Shown here one piece after another: positions 52,669-62,302 of a DNA stretch of 62,382 nt. The position numbers and the translations under genes were made by a program. How positions within the stretch are numbered: the stretch's first letter is position 1; each line of letters starts with the position of its first letter. The notes under the pieces were generated by a model, which was given only the letters and a program-made list of their open reading frames with translations, ran no database searches and had not been told where the DNA came from. Location of the stretch: contig CAQUBD010000006.1 of assembly GCA_948891265.1 (NCBI GenBank), forward strand, positions 23,658 through 86,039, written 5' to 3'. The stretch comes from an uncultured Clostridia bacterium. GTDB taxonomy: Bacteria; Bacillota; Clostridia; TANB77; CAG-508.

Positions 52669-53958
52669 ATGTCATCACAAATATTAGTTTTAATTATATT
52701 AATAGCCTTAAATGCATTTTTTGCTGCAACAGAAATAGCATTTATATCATTAAATGATGTTAAAATAGAATTAAAAGCAAAGGAAGGAAATAAAAAGGCA
52801 CAAAAAATACAAAAGATGCTTAAAGATCCAAGTAAATTTTTAGCAACTATTCAAATAGGGATAACACTTGCAGGATTTTTATCTAGTGCATTTGCATCAG
52901 ATGCTTTTGCAGATATATTAGCACCTAAATTATATAGCCTAATTCCAGTAATTGCACTAGCAAGATGGAGAGAAATTTCCATAATAATAATAACTTTAAT
53001 ACTATCATATTTTACTTTAGTATTTGGAGAACTAGTTCCGAAAAGACTTGCAATGAAATACTCAGAAAAGTTATCATTTATGACAGTAGGAGTAATTAGA
53101 ACAATTTCAATAATAACATTACCATTTGTAAAATTATTAACATTTTCAACAAATATAATATCAAAATTATTTGGAGTAACAGGTGAGGAAGAAGAAAATG
53201 TAAGTGAAGAAGAAATAAAAATGATGGTAGATGTTGGAGAAGAAAAAGGGACAATTGAAGCTGGAGAAAAGGAAATGATAAATAATATATTTGAATTTAA
53301 TGATAGAGTTGTTTCTGAAATAATGATTCCAAGAACACAAGTGTATGCATTAGACATGGAACTCACAATTAATGAAGCAATAGATATGCTAAACGAAGAT
53401 ACAAGATACAGTAGAGTACCAATATATGATGAAAATATTGATAATATAAAAGGGATTGTTTATTTAAAAGATATGTTATTAACTCAAAAAAATAGAAATA
53501 CAAAATTAAAGAACATTGCAAGAGAAGCTACATATGTATTAGAAAGTATATATGTAGATGATGTGTTTAGAGAGTTAAAGAAGAATAAGAAGCAAATTGC
53601 TATTGTTGTTGATGAATATGGCGGGACAGCAGGAATTGTAACAATGGAAGATATTTTAGAAGAAATTGTTGGAGAGATTTATGATGAGTATGATATAGAA
53701 GAATTAAAATATAAAAAAATAGATAATAATACTTTTTTAATTGATGGGGAAATGCCAATATATGAAGTAGAAAAAATATTAGGAGTAAATTTACCAGAAG
53801 GAGATTATGATACTATTTCGGGATATCTATTATTTGAATTAAATAGAATTCCAAATGATAAGGAAAAGGGTATTATTATAGAAACAGAGAAAGTTAATTA
53901 TAAAATTGAAAAAATTAAAGGAAATAGAATTATAAGTGTTAAAGCTTGTAAAATTTGA
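52669..53958 (+). CDS. CNNM/CorC-family transporter (hemolysin-related)
   Basis: A 429-residue protein: an N-terminal DUF21 membrane domain (about 1-190, with AATEIAFISLND and GITLAGFLSSAFASDAF), two CBS domains (about 210-330, with VSEIMIPRTQVYALD and VVDEYGGTAGIVTMEDILEEIVGEI) and a C-terminal CorC_HlyC domain. Members are magnesium/cobalt efflux proteins; haemolysin is a historical name. GGAGGAAAAG precedes the ATG. It is divergent from sigK. Confidence 0.92.
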   Translation: MSSQILVLIILIALNAFFAATEIAFISLNDVKIELKAKEGNKKAQKIQKMLKDPSKFLATIQIGITLAGFLSSAFASDAFADILAPKLYSLIPVIALARWREISIIIITLILSYFTLVFGELVPKRLAMKYSEKLSFMTVGVIRTISIITLPFVKLLTFSTNIISKLFGVTGEEEENVSEEEIKMMVDVGEEKGTIEAGEKEMINNIFEFNDRVVSEIMIPRTQVYALDMELTINEAIDMLNEDTRYSRVPIYDENIDNIKGIVYLKDMLLTQKNRNTKLKNIAREATYVLESIYVDDVFRELKKNKKQIAIVVDEYGGTAGIVTMEDILEEIVGEIYDEYDIEELKYKKIDNNTFLIDGEMPIYEVEKILGVNLPEGDYDTISGYLLFELNRIPNDKEKGIIIETEKVNYKIEKIKGNRIISVKACKI

Positions 53959-53959
53959 T

Positions 53960-54053
53960 AGTTAAATTCACTACTGTAATCATATAAAGTTGTTTTATTA
54001 AAACTTCTAAATTTGAAATGTTACAGTTCAGAGGTTATTTAACTACTATACAC
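53960..54053 (+). repeat. Long imperfect hairpin after the CorC-family gene
   Basis: AGTTAAAT and ACTGTAA on the left (from 53960) face TTACAGT and ATTTAACT on the right (to about 54053), leaving an asymmetric internal loop. It may act as terminator; its plan resembles the ribosomal spacer palindromes. Confidence 0.5.
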
Positions 54054-54113
54054 AAATAAGGAATGAATAGTAACGAATAGTTACCAGAAAATATGAAATT
54101 TAAAAGAATAGCC

Positions 54114-54142
54114 TTGACTTTTGAATAAAATGGTATTAAAAT
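54114..54142 (+). promoter_or_regulatory. Promoter of the thrS T-box leader
   Basis: TTGACT (54114-54119), 17-base spacer, TAAAAT (54137-54142), just upstream of the T-box RNA. Confidence 0.7.
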
Positions 54143-54149
54143 TATAAGT

Positions 54150-54390
54150 GTGAACATAATAGAATAAAGCAAGTAAGAGAAAAGTAAAATAAAGGTTACT
54201 TAAAGAGAGAATTAGTCAAAGGCTGAAAGCTAATTCAAGAAAACATATTTGAAAAACTAACTCTTCATAAGTTTTGGTGAATAAGCCAAACGTGTAAGAT
54301 ACGTTATAATCTATTAATTAAGTTAAAATTAGGATGGAACCGTGTAAAAAACACTCCTATAGATGAAAGTCTATAGGAGTGTTTTGAGGT
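54150..54390 (+). promoter_or_regulatory. T-box riboswitch controlling thrS
   Basis: The conserved T-box sequence AGGATGGAACCGTGT (54331-54345) is followed by a strong terminator hairpin AAAACACTCCTATAG/CTATAGGAGTGTTTT (to 54385). Upstream is a long stem I with an AAGAG/CTCTT base; an ACT triplet just before CTCTT could be the threonine specifier codon. Uncharged tRNA-Thr pairing with GGAA of the T-box should favour the antiterminator and thrS transcription. Confidence 0.9.
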
Positions 54391-54417
54391 TCATTTAGGA
54401 ATAGTTCCTAAATAAAC

Positions 54418-54545
54418 ATTTGACAGACGCAAATTGAGATAGCTGTTCGAAATGAAATGAGATACGGATATCTTATGCAAATGAGCGATAGCGAATTTGT
54501 AACCGCTAAAAAGATGGCGATGAGCGAAGTGAAACTTCGCGAAAG
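54418..54545 (+). repeat. G.A-mismatch double-hairpin element, copy 3 (between T-box and thrS)
   Basis: TTTGACAGAC, AGATAGCTGT (54437-54446) pairing with ACGGATATCT (54464-54473) with the G.A mismatch, TTATGCA, the CAAAT/ATTTG hairpin and GATGGCGATGAGCGAAGTG, ending at the thrS Shine-Dalgarno. A small TTTAGGAA/TTCCTAAA hairpin precedes it (54394-54412). Confidence 0.8.
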
Positions 54546-54556
54546 GAGGAATAAAT

Positions 54557-56482
54557 ATGATTAAAATAACATTAAAAGATGGCTCAATCATAGAAGCAGA
54601 AAAAGGGGCAAAAATAATTGAAATAGCACAAAAAATAAGTGAGGGACTAGCAAGAATGGCAACATGTGGAATTGTAAATGGAGAAGTAAAAGACCTAAGA
54701 TATGAATTAGAAGAAGATTGCAACTTAAGCATAGAGACATTTGAAAGTAGTGAAGAAGGGAAAAAAGCATATTGGCATACAACATCACACATAATGGCAC
54801 AAGCAGTACAAAGGCTATTTCCAAATGTAAAATTTGCAATAGGACCAAGTATTGATAATGGATTCTATTATGATTTTGATGTAGAAAAACCGTTTTCAGA
54901 TGAAGATAAAGCAAATATAGAAGCCGAAATGAAAAAAATAGTTAAAGAAGATATTGGAATCGAAAGATTTTCACTACCAAAACAAGAAGCATTAAAATTA
55001 ATGGAAAACCAACCATATAAACAAGAACTAATAAATGAATTACCAGAAGGGGAAGAGATTAGTTTTTATAAGCAAGGTGATTTCACAGATTTATGTGCTG
55101 GACCGCATTTAATGAAAACAGGAAAAGTTAAAGCTGTAAAAATATTATCATCTTCAGGGGCTTATTGGAGAGGTGATGAAAAAAATAAAATGCTACAAAG
55201 AATTTATGCAATATCATTCCCAAAAGCCAGCCAAGTTGATGAATATATGCAAAAATTAGAAGAAGCAAGACAAAGAGACCATAGAAGAATAGGAAAAGAC
55301 TTAGAACTATTTATGACAAGCCCACTAGTAGGATCAGGACTTCCAATGTATTTGCCAAATGGAGCAACAGTAAGAAGATTATTAGAAAGATATATTCAAG
55401 ATAAAGAAGTCGAAATGGGATATCAACATGTATATACACCATCACTTGCAAATACTGAATTATACAAAGTTTCAGGACACTGGGATCATTATAAAGAAGA
55501 TATGTTCCCAGTAATGAAAATGGATAATGAAGAAATGGTATTAAGACCAATGAACTGTCCACATCATATGCTAATTTACAAAAATAAAATGCACTCATAT
55601 AGAGATTTGCCAATAAGAATAGGAGAATTAGCACATGATTTTAGATATGAAGATAGCGGAAGTGTATGTGGATTAGAAAGAGTTCGTGAAATGTGTCAAA
55701 ATGATGCACATTTATTTGTAAGACCAGACCAAATCAAAGAAGAATTTGGAAAGGTTGTTAAATTAATTTTATCTGTTTACGCAGACTTTGGATTTAAAGA
55801 TTATGAATTTAGATTATCATTAAGAGATAAAAACAATAAAGAAAAATACTTTGATGATGATGAAATGTGGGAAAAAGCAGAAAGTCAATTAAGAGAAATA
55901 CTAACAGAATTAGGAGTGAACTTCTATGAAGCAGAAGGAGAAGCAGCATTCTATGGACCAAAACTAGATGTACAATTAAAATCAGCAGTAGGACATGATG
56001 TAACAGTATCAACATGTCAATTAGACTTCTTGTTACCAGAAAAATTTAAATTAGAATATGTTGGAGAAGATGGAGAAAAACATAGACCAGTTGTAATCCA
56101 TAGAGCAATTTTAGGAACTTTTGATAGATTTATGTGTTTCTTAATAGAAGAAACAAAAGGTGCATTTCCATTATGGCTTTCACCAACACAAGTAAAAATA
56201 TTACCAATTACAGATGCACAACAAGGATTTGCAAAAGAAGTAGAATTAAAACTTCATAAAGCTGGAATAAGAGTTGTTTTAGATGATAGAAATGAAAAAG
56301 TAGGTTATAAAATACGTGAAGCACAGCTTGAAAAAGTTCCATATATGTTAGTAATTGGAGCAAAAGAAGTAGAAGAAAATACAGTTGCAGTTCGTTCAAG
56401 AGAGTGTGCTGAAAATGAAACTGTTGATGTTGACAAATTTGTAGAAAGAATTAAAAGAGAAGTTGAAAATAAATTGAAATAA
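54557..56482 (+). CDS. thrS: Threonyl-tRNA synthetase
   Basis: Charges tRNA-Thr. The 641-residue protein has an N-terminal TGS domain (about 1-62), the editing domain with HTTSHIMAQAVQRLF, the class II catalytic core with RPMNCPHHMLIYK and the zinc ligands, GSVCGLERVREMCQND, motif 3 HRAILGTFDRFM, and a C-terminal anticodon-binding domain. Full length. Controlled by the T-box upstream. AAAGGAGG precedes the ATG. Confidence 0.97.
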   Translation: MIKITLKDGSIIEAEKGAKIIEIAQKISEGLARMATCGIVNGEVKDLRYELEEDCNLSIETFESSEEGKKAYWHTTSHIMAQAVQRLFPNVKFAIGPSIDNGFYYDFDVEKPFSDEDKANIEAEMKKIVKEDIGIERFSLPKQEALKLMENQPYKQELINELPEGEEISFYKQGDFTDLCAGPHLMKTGKVKAVKILSSSGAYWRGDEKNKMLQRIYAISFPKASQVDEYMQKLEEARQRDHRRIGKDLELFMTSPLVGSGLPMYLPNGATVRRLLERYIQDKEVEMGYQHVYTPSLANTELYKVSGHWDHYKEDMFPVMKMDNEEMVLRPMNCPHHMLIYKNKMHSYRDLPIRIGELAHDFRYEDSGSVCGLERVREMCQNDAHLFVRPDQIKEEFGKVVKLILSVYADFGFKDYEFRLSLRDKNNKEKYFDDDEMWEKAESQLREILTELGVNFYEAEGEAAFYGPKLDVQLKSAVGHDVTVSTCQLDFLLPEKFKLEYVGEDGEKHRPVVIHRAILGTFDRFMCFLIEETKGAFPLWLSPTQVKILPITDAQQGFAKEVELKLHKAGIRVVLDDRNEKVGYKIREAQLEKVPYMLVIGAKEVEENTVAVRSRECAENETVDVDKFVERIKREVENKLK

Positions 56483-56561
56483 AGATATTGATAAAATTAA
56501 CATAATGTGATATACTTATTAAGTAACCAAAAAGACAAGTCTTTATTTTAGGAGGAAAGTA

Positions 56562-56933
56562 ATGCGGGTAGAAAATGGTACTATAGCAATTATCGGTGGG
56601 ACTTCAGAAAAACTAAAAACTATTAAGCAGTTATTAGAAGAATGTGTCGAAGATGGCAGCATAATAATTAAAGAACTCCAACTTCCAGAATTGCAAGAAA
56701 CTTGTATGTTAAGGGAAGAATATGAGATTTTTGACTTGAAAGAATTATCTAGGAAAATTGAAAAAAATTTGATTCCAGAATGCTGCGAAAAGGATGTGAA
56801 TTCTGAAACTTTAGAGCAAACTGAGAAATTTAGAAACAAGAGATATGAAAAATCAAAAAATGTATTGAATAACAAACAGTATAAGGAGCCTTGTATGCCT
56901 ACCAGACATTATTGGAGAGGAAATATTAAATAA
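56562..56933 (+). CDS. Hypothetical protein
   Basis: A 123-residue soluble protein beginning MRVENGTIAIIGGTSEKLKTI after TTAGGAGGAAAG. The first ~45 residues could form an alpha/beta unit; the rest is charged with Cys residues in ECCEK and EPCMP. No family recognised. It sits alone between thrS and ychF, followed by a terminator. Confidence 0.55.
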   Translation: MRVENGTIAIIGGTSEKLKTIKQLLEECVEDGSIIIKELQLPELQETCMLREEYEIFDLKELSRKIEKNLIPECCEKDVNSETLEQTEKFRNKRYEKSKNVLNNKQYKEPCMPTRHYWRGNIK

Positions 56934-56964
56934 AACATCCTTGCCAAAAAACAGTAAAAGTGAT

Positions 56965-57001
56965 AGAATAGTCTAAGAAATTTTTTAGGCTATTCTTTTT
57001 T
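56965..57001 (+). terminator. Terminator before ychF
   Basis: AGAATAGTCTAA pairs with TTAGGCTATTCT, followed by T residues. Confidence 0.8.
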
Positions 57002-57026
57002 GCCTAAAATAAAAATGGAGGAAAAC

Positions 57027-58118
57027 ATGAAATTAGGAATAGTAGGATTACCAAATGTAGGAAAGAGCACATTATTTAATAGTATAACAAAAGCAGGCGC
57101 AGAAGCTGCAAATTACCCATTTTGTACAATAGAACCAAATGTAGGAGTAGTAGCAGTACCAGATGAAAGGTTAGATAGATTAACAGAAATGTATAATCCT
57201 GAAAAAACAACACATGCAGTAATTGAATTCGTAGATATAGCAGGACTTGTAAAAGGAGCAAGTAAAGGAGAAGGTTTAGGAAATAAGTTTTTATCACATA
57301 TAAGAGAAACAGATGCAATAGTTGAAGTTGTAAGATGCTTTGAAGATTCAAATGTAGTACATGTTGATGGAAATATAAATCCAATAAGAGATATAGAAAC
57401 AATAAATTTAGAATTAATATTTGCTGATATAGAAACAGCAAATAAAAGATTAGACAAAGCAAGAAAAAATTTAAAAGCAGACAGAAAATATCAAATAGAA
57501 ATTGATTTATTGGAGAAAATAATAAAAACATTAGAAGAAGGAAAATCAGCAAGAACTTTAGAATTTAATGAAGATGAACAAGTTTTAGTAAAAGATATGT
57601 TTTTATTAACAACAAAACCAATTTTATATATAGCAAATGTATCAGAAGAACAATTAGAAGATGCTGAAAATGATGGAAATGTTAAACAAGTAAAAGAATA
57701 TGCATTAAGCGAAAATGCAGAAGTAATACCATTATGTATAAAAATAGAAGAAGAACTTTCAGTATTAGAAGATGAAGATAAAAAAGAAATGCTAGAAGCA
57801 TTAGGACTAGAAGAATCAGGATTAGACAAAGTAATAAAAAGAAGTTATGATTTATTAGGATTAATGTCATTCTTAACAGCAGGAGAGCCAGAAGTAAGAG
57901 CATGGACAATAAAAAAAGGAACAAAAGCTCCACAAGCTGCAGGGAAAATTCATTCTGATATAGAAAGAGGATTTATAAAAGCAGAAGTTGTATCATATAA
58001 TGATTTAATAAAAGAAGGATCAATGGTCGCAGCCAAAGAAAAGGGATTAGTTCGTCAAGAAGGTAAAGAATATATAATGCAAGATGGAGATATTGTATTA
58101 TTTAAATTTAATGTATAA
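57027..58118 (+). CDS. ychF: Redox-regulated ATPase/GTPase YchF
   Basis: Ribosome-associated Obg-family P-loop protein that prefers ATP. The 363-residue protein has G1 GLPNVGKST, DERLDRLTEMYNPEKTTHAVIEFVDIAGLVKGASKGEGLGNKFL with the G3 region, a coiled-coil insert (about 125-200) and a C-terminal TGS domain ending GDIVLFKFNV. The ATG at 57027 follows ATGGAGGAAAAC; an upstream in-frame extension is rejected because family members start MKLGIVGLPN. Confidence 0.96.
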   Translation: MKLGIVGLPNVGKSTLFNSITKAGAEAANYPFCTIEPNVGVVAVPDERLDRLTEMYNPEKTTHAVIEFVDIAGLVKGASKGEGLGNKFLSHIRETDAIVEVVRCFEDSNVVHVDGNINPIRDIETINLELIFADIETANKRLDKARKNLKADRKYQIEIDLLEKIIKTLEEGKSARTLEFNEDEQVLVKDMFLLTTKPILYIANVSEEQLEDAENDGNVKQVKEYALSENAEVIPLCIKIEEELSVLEDEDKKEMLEALGLEESGLDKVIKRSYDLLGLMSFLTAGEPEVRAWTIKKGTKAPQAAGKIHSDIERGFIKAEVVSYNDLIKEGSMVAAKEKGLVRQEGKEYIMQDGDIVLFKFNV

Positions 58119-58376
58119 CTTAAAATTTGCAGATTAAAGTTATGCTTTTTGTAGTGGAATAGAAAGATTTTATAGTTTCTATATGAAATTTGAAATATAT
58201 AAGTGCAAACTATAATTTTTGTAATATAAATGTAAAATAAAATTTTAGAAAAAGTATTGACTTATATTTATATAAAGTATAAAATTTAAATAGAGTAAAA
58301 AACACATTAATATAAAATTTGTGGTATAATTACATATGAATGTAGAATAATAAAGATAACAAAGGAGAGAATTGAT

Positions 58377-58745
58377 ATGAAAAAGAATAAGTTAGTAAAT
58401 ATAGTTATGATTATAATGATTGTTTTGTCAATGTTATTTGTTACTAAAGAAACATTGGCTGCAAATAATACTTTAGATATAGAAGATTTAACAGGAGCAT
58501 TTAAAAATAATACAGTAAATAATGCTAATAACGCTAATAATGTTGCTGGCGGAAATAACACAAACGTAAATAATTCAGCAACAAATAATACTGTATTAAG
58601 AACGAATAATACAACTAATTATAATAATTCAGCATTACCAAAAACAGGTATAGAAGATTCATTTCCAAGTGTAATTTTATTAGTAGTATTTGGAATATCA
58701 GCAATATATGCTTATAAGAAAATACAAGATTATAAAAATATTTAA
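58377..58745 (+). CDS. Small LPXTG cell-wall-anchored Asn-rich protein
   Basis: A 122-residue protein with signal peptide (about 1-28, ending ETLAA), a low-complexity middle rich in Asn, Thr and Ala (NNTVNNANNANN...), then the sortase motif LPKTG (about 88-92), a membrane segment and a positively charged tail. It should be covalently attached to peptidoglycan by a class A-type sortase, which is not in this window. No binding domain is recognisable. AAAGGAGAG precedes the ATG. Confidence 0.82.
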   Translation: MKKNKLVNIVMIIMIVLSMLFVTKETLAANNTLDIEDLTGAFKNNTVNNANNANNVAGGNNTNVNNSATNNTVLRTNNTTNYNNSALPKTGIEDSFPSVILLVVFGISAIYAYKKIQDYKNI

Positions 58746-58755
58746 TTTGATAAAT

Positions 58756-58792
58756 AAAAATAAAGGAATTTTTAAAAATTCCTTTATTTTTT
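58756..58792 (+). terminator. Terminator after the LPXTG gene
   Basis: AAATAAAGGAATTTT pairs with AAAATTCCTTTATTT, followed by T residues. Confidence 0.85.
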
Positions 58793-58913
58793 ATTTTAAA
58801 TTGTATATAATAATCTTTGAAAAAAGAATACAGAATTTTAACAAAATTTTGTATAAGTTATCCGTAAATTACTATGTTCTAACGGCTAACTTAAATAGTG
58901 AGAGGTGTACAAA

Positions 58914-60914
58914 ATGAATAAAGAACAAGCAAAAAAAAGAATAGGAGAATTAAGAAATAAAACTGAATATTATGCACAGAAATATTATGATGAAGACAAA
59001 CCAGAAATATCAGATTTTGAATATGATATGTTAATGGTAGAATTACGTAATTTAGAAAAAGAATATCCGGAATTTATAAATAAAGAATCATTAACACAAA
59101 AAGTAGGTGGACATGTAAGTGAAAAATTTGAAAAAGTAACACATGAAGTACCACTACAAAGTTTGCAAGATATATTTAGCCTAGATGAAATAGATGAATT
59201 TGATAATAGAATAAAAAAGTCAGCAGAAGAAAATGGAATAAAAGAAGTAAAATATGTAGTAGAAACAAAAATAGATGGATTATCAGCAGCACTAGAATAT
59301 AAAAATGGAAAATTTGTAAGAGGAGCAACAAGAGGAAATGGACTAGTTGGAGAAGATGTAACGCAAAACTTAAAAACAGTAAAAACAATACCAATAGAAA
59401 TAAATGATAAAATAGATATAACAGTACGTGGAGAAGTATTTATATCAAAAGAAGACTTCGAAAAAATGAACCAAGAAAGATTAGAAAATGAAGAAGAATT
59501 ATTTGCAAATGCACGTAATGCAGCAGCGGGTTCACTAAGACAATTAGATAGTAAAATAACAGCATCAAGACCACTAGATATCTATATATTTAACGTTCAG
59601 AAAATAGATGGAAAAGAATTTGATTCACATTTTGAAGAATTAGAGTATTTAGATAACTTAGGATTTAATGTAAATCCAGTACGTATACCATGTGATAACT
59701 TAAAAGAAGTAAAAGAAACAATAGAAAAAATAGGAGAAATGAGAGAAACACTAACATTTGGAATAGATGGAGCAGTAATAAAAGTAGATAATCTAAAATT
59801 CAGAGAAATATTAGGAACAACAGCAAAAACACCAAGATGGGCAATAGCATACAAATATCCACCAGAGCAAAAAGAAACAAAATTAAAAGATATAGTATGC
59901 CAAGTAGGAAGAACAGGAGTAATAACACCAATGGCAATACTAGAACCAGTAAAAGTAGCAGGATCAACAATATCAAAAACAACACTTCATAATGAAGATT
60001 TCATAAAAGAAAAAGAATTAAAAATAGGGGACACAGTAGTAATCCAAAAAGCAGGAGATGTAATACCAGAAATAGTAAAAGTGTTAAAAGAAAAAAGAAC
60101 AGGAGAAGAAAAAGACTTTGAAATGCCAAGAATATGTCCTGTATGTGGAGCAGAAGCAATAAGAGAAGAAGGAGAAGCAGCAATAAGATGTACAGGAATA
60201 GAATGTCCAGCGAAACTATTTAGAAATTTAGTACACTTTGTATCAAGAGAAGCAATGAACATAGATGGGCTAGGAGAAAATATAATACAGCAATTACTGG
60301 ATAGAGAACTAATAAGCAATATATCAGACATATATGAATTAAAATTTGAAGACATTGCATCATTAAAAAAGAATGGAAAGAAATTTGCACAAAATCTAGT
60401 AGACAGTATAAATGCAAGTAAGCAAAATGATTTATATAGACTAATAACAGCATTAGGAATAAGACATGTAGGCGGGAAAGCATCAAAATTATTAGCAAAA
60501 AAATATAGAACAATAGACAATATAGCAAATGCAAGCCTAGAAGAACTAAGCGAAATAAACGACATTGGAGAAGTAATGGCAAATAGTATAAGAGAATTTT
60601 TTATGCAAGAACAAACAAAAGACCTAATAGAAAAATTAAAAAAAGCAGGAGTCAACACAATAAGTTTAGAAGAAGAAAGTACAGACAATAGATTTGAAGG
60701 AAAAACATTTGTCTTGACAGGAAGTTTAGAAAAATATACAAGAAAAGAAGCAGAAGATATTATAGAAAAATTGGGTGGAAAAACATCAGGATCTGTATCT
60801 AAAAAAACAGATTATGTATTAGCAGGAGAAGAAGCAGGAAGCAAGCTAACAAAAGCACAAAGCCTTGGAATAACAATAATATCTGAAGAAGAATTTGAGA
60901 AAATGTCCCAATAG
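58914..60914 (+). CDS. ligA: NAD-dependent DNA ligase LigA
   Basis: Seals nicks in replication and repair using NAD. The 666-residue protein has the NAD-binding Ia domain, catalytic Lys119 in KIDGLS, an OB fold, a four-cysteine zinc finger (CPVCG...CTGIECPAKL), helix-hairpin-helix repeats (e.g. ALGIRHVGGKASKLLAKKY) and a C-terminal BRCT domain. Family length. The ATG at 58914 after GAGAGGTG is preferred to a GTG at 58905. Its end lies in a TGTCCC palindromic repeat. Confidence 0.96.
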   Translation: MNKEQAKKRIGELRNKTEYYAQKYYDEDKPEISDFEYDMLMVELRNLEKEYPEFINKESLTQKVGGHVSEKFEKVTHEVPLQSLQDIFSLDEIDEFDNRIKKSAEENGIKEVKYVVETKIDGLSAALEYKNGKFVRGATRGNGLVGEDVTQNLKTVKTIPIEINDKIDITVRGEVFISKEDFEKMNQERLENEEELFANARNAAAGSLRQLDSKITASRPLDIYIFNVQKIDGKEFDSHFEELEYLDNLGFNVNPVRIPCDNLKEVKETIEKIGEMRETLTFGIDGAVIKVDNLKFREILGTTAKTPRWAIAYKYPPEQKETKLKDIVCQVGRTGVITPMAILEPVKVAGSTISKTTLHNEDFIKEKELKIGDTVVIQKAGDVIPEIVKVLKEKRTGEEKDFEMPRICPVCGAEAIREEGEAAIRCTGIECPAKLFRNLVHFVSREAMNIDGLGENIIQQLLDRELISNISDIYELKFEDIASLKKNGKKFAQNLVDSINASKQNDLYRLITALGIRHVGGKASKLLAKKYRTIDNIANASLEELSEINDIGEVMANSIREFFMQEQTKDLIEKLKKAGVNTISLEEESTDNRFEGKTFVLTGSLEKYTRKEAEDIIEKLGGKTSGSVSKKTDYVLAGEEAGSKLTKAQSLGITIISEEEFEKMSQ

Positions 60915-60962
60915 GGACGTTTCCATTTGGGACATTTTTGTCCCATTGGGGACACATCTTAA
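60903..60962 (+). repeat. TGTCCC/GGGACA palindromic cluster after ligA
   Basis: Four TGTCCC or GGGACA units alternate (AAATGTCCCA, AGGGACG, TGGGACATTT, TTGTCCCA, GGGGACACATCTT), forming at least two alternative hairpins. The first unit encodes the last ligA residues. Related units occur at 31850-31890, 43390-43500 and 62264-62289. Confidence 0.7.
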
Positions 60963-61030
60963 GAAGTAATTGCAAAGGAAAATATAAGGATTAAGAGTCT
61001 TGGAGAATCTTTACGAAAGGAATATATAAA

Positions 61031-61282
61031 ATGGAAGAGAAATATACATTTGAAATGATGTGGGAAGATTTAAATAACGGATATCAGATATATTATACTT
61101 ATGTAAGGAATAGATATTTACTATTTAAAACAGCACCTAATTGCTATACACAAAAATTATTGTCAGATCATAAAAAAAATCCACAACCTAAAATGTCAAT
61201 GCTTACTTTAAAAAGAGTGCGTGAGATGTTTCCAGATATGGAGAACATTGAGTACCGAATAATGGAATCTGATAAACAATAA
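61031..61282 (+). CDS. Small hypothetical protein
   Basis: An 83-residue soluble protein (MEEKYTFEMMWEDLNNGYQI..., ending YRIMESDKQ), aromatic-rich at the start and basic in the middle. GAAAGGAA lies before the ATG. No family recognised. It sits between ligA and folD. Confidence 0.55.
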   Translation: MEEKYTFEMMWEDLNNGYQIYYTYVRNRYLLFKTAPNCYTQKLLSDHKKNPQPKMSMLTLKRVREMFPDMENIEYRIMESDKQ

Positions 61283-61379
61283 AAAGAAATGTTAATAGTA
61301 ATATTTCAGATAGTAATTATAAAGAAAAGTATCTATAATAAGCAAAGGAAAAAATTAATTTGTAGAAAGTGAGAATAAA

Positions 61380-62237
61380 ATGTCTGTAATAATCGATGGA
61401 AAAGAATTAGCAAAAAAAATAAGAGGAAACTTAAAAATAGAATGTAAAGAATTAAAAAGTAAAGGAATAAAATCAAAACTAGCAGTAATAATGGTAGGAA
61501 AAGATCCAGCATCAAAAGTATATGTAAGAAATAAAAGCAGAGCATGTGAAGATGTTGGCATAGAATATGAAGAACATTTATTAGACGATAAAACAACACA
61601 GAAACAGTTAATAGACTTAATAAAACAACTAAATGAAGATAAAACGGTAAATGGAATATTATTACAAAGCCCAATACCATCAAACTTAGACATAAGCGAA
61701 GCTTTTAGAACAATTATACCAGAAAAGGATGTAGATGGATTTAATCCAGTAAATGTCGGAAAATTAGTATTAAATCAAGATACATTTGTTTCTTGTACAC
61801 CATATGGAATTATGAAAATGTTTGAAGAATACAATATTGACTTAACTGGTAAAAATGTGGTAATCTTAGGAAGAAGCAACATAGTAGGAAAACCATTAAT
61901 ACATTGTTGTCTAAATAGAAATGCAACAGTAACAACATGTCATTCAAAAACGCAAAATATAGAACAAATTACATCGAAAGCAGATGTACTAATTTCAGCA
62001 ATAGGAAAAGCACATTTTGTAACTGAAGATATTGTTAAAGAGGGAGCTGTTATTATAGATGTAGGAATAAATAGATTAGATAATGGAGAAATTACAGGAG
62101 ATGTTGATTTCGAAAATGTAAAGGAAAAAGCAAGTTATATAACACCGGTCCCAGGGGGAGTAGGACCAATGACAATAGCAATGCTTATGAACAATGTTAT
62201 AAAAGCAACAAAAAGACAAAATGGAATGATAGACTAA
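61380..62237 (+). CDS. folD: Methylenetetrahydrofolate dehydrogenase/cyclohydrolase
   Basis: Bifunctional enzyme interconverting 5,10-methylene- and 10-formyl-tetrahydrofolate with NADP. The 285-residue protein has the catalytic YVRNKSRAC Lys motif, LLQSPIPSNLD, the DVDGFNPVNVGKL segment, the GRSNIVGKP dinucleotide site and PVPGGVGPMT at the end. Full length. AGAAAGTGAG is a modest ribosome binding site. A terminator follows. Confidence 0.96.
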   Translation: MSVIIDGKELAKKIRGNLKIECKELKSKGIKSKLAVIMVGKDPASKVYVRNKSRACEDVGIEYEEHLLDDKTTQKQLIDLIKQLNEDKTVNGILLQSPIPSNLDISEAFRTIIPEKDVDGFNPVNVGKLVLNQDTFVSCTPYGIMKMFEEYNIDLTGKNVVILGRSNIVGKPLIHCCLNRNATVTTCHSKTQNIEQITSKADVLISAIGKAHFVTEDIVKEGAVIIDVGINRLDNGEITGDVDFENVKEKASYITPVPGGVGPMTIAMLMNNVIKATKRQNGMID

Positions 62238-62263
62238 AGTATAAATTAAATAAAAAATAAGTG

Positions 62264-62289
62264 GGACACCTTTATTAAAGGTGTCCTTT
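62264..62289 (+). terminator. Terminator after folD
   Basis: GGACACCTTT pairs with AAAGGTGTCC, followed by TTT. Confidence 0.8.
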
Positions 62290-62302
62290 AGAAGGCTTCA
62301 AA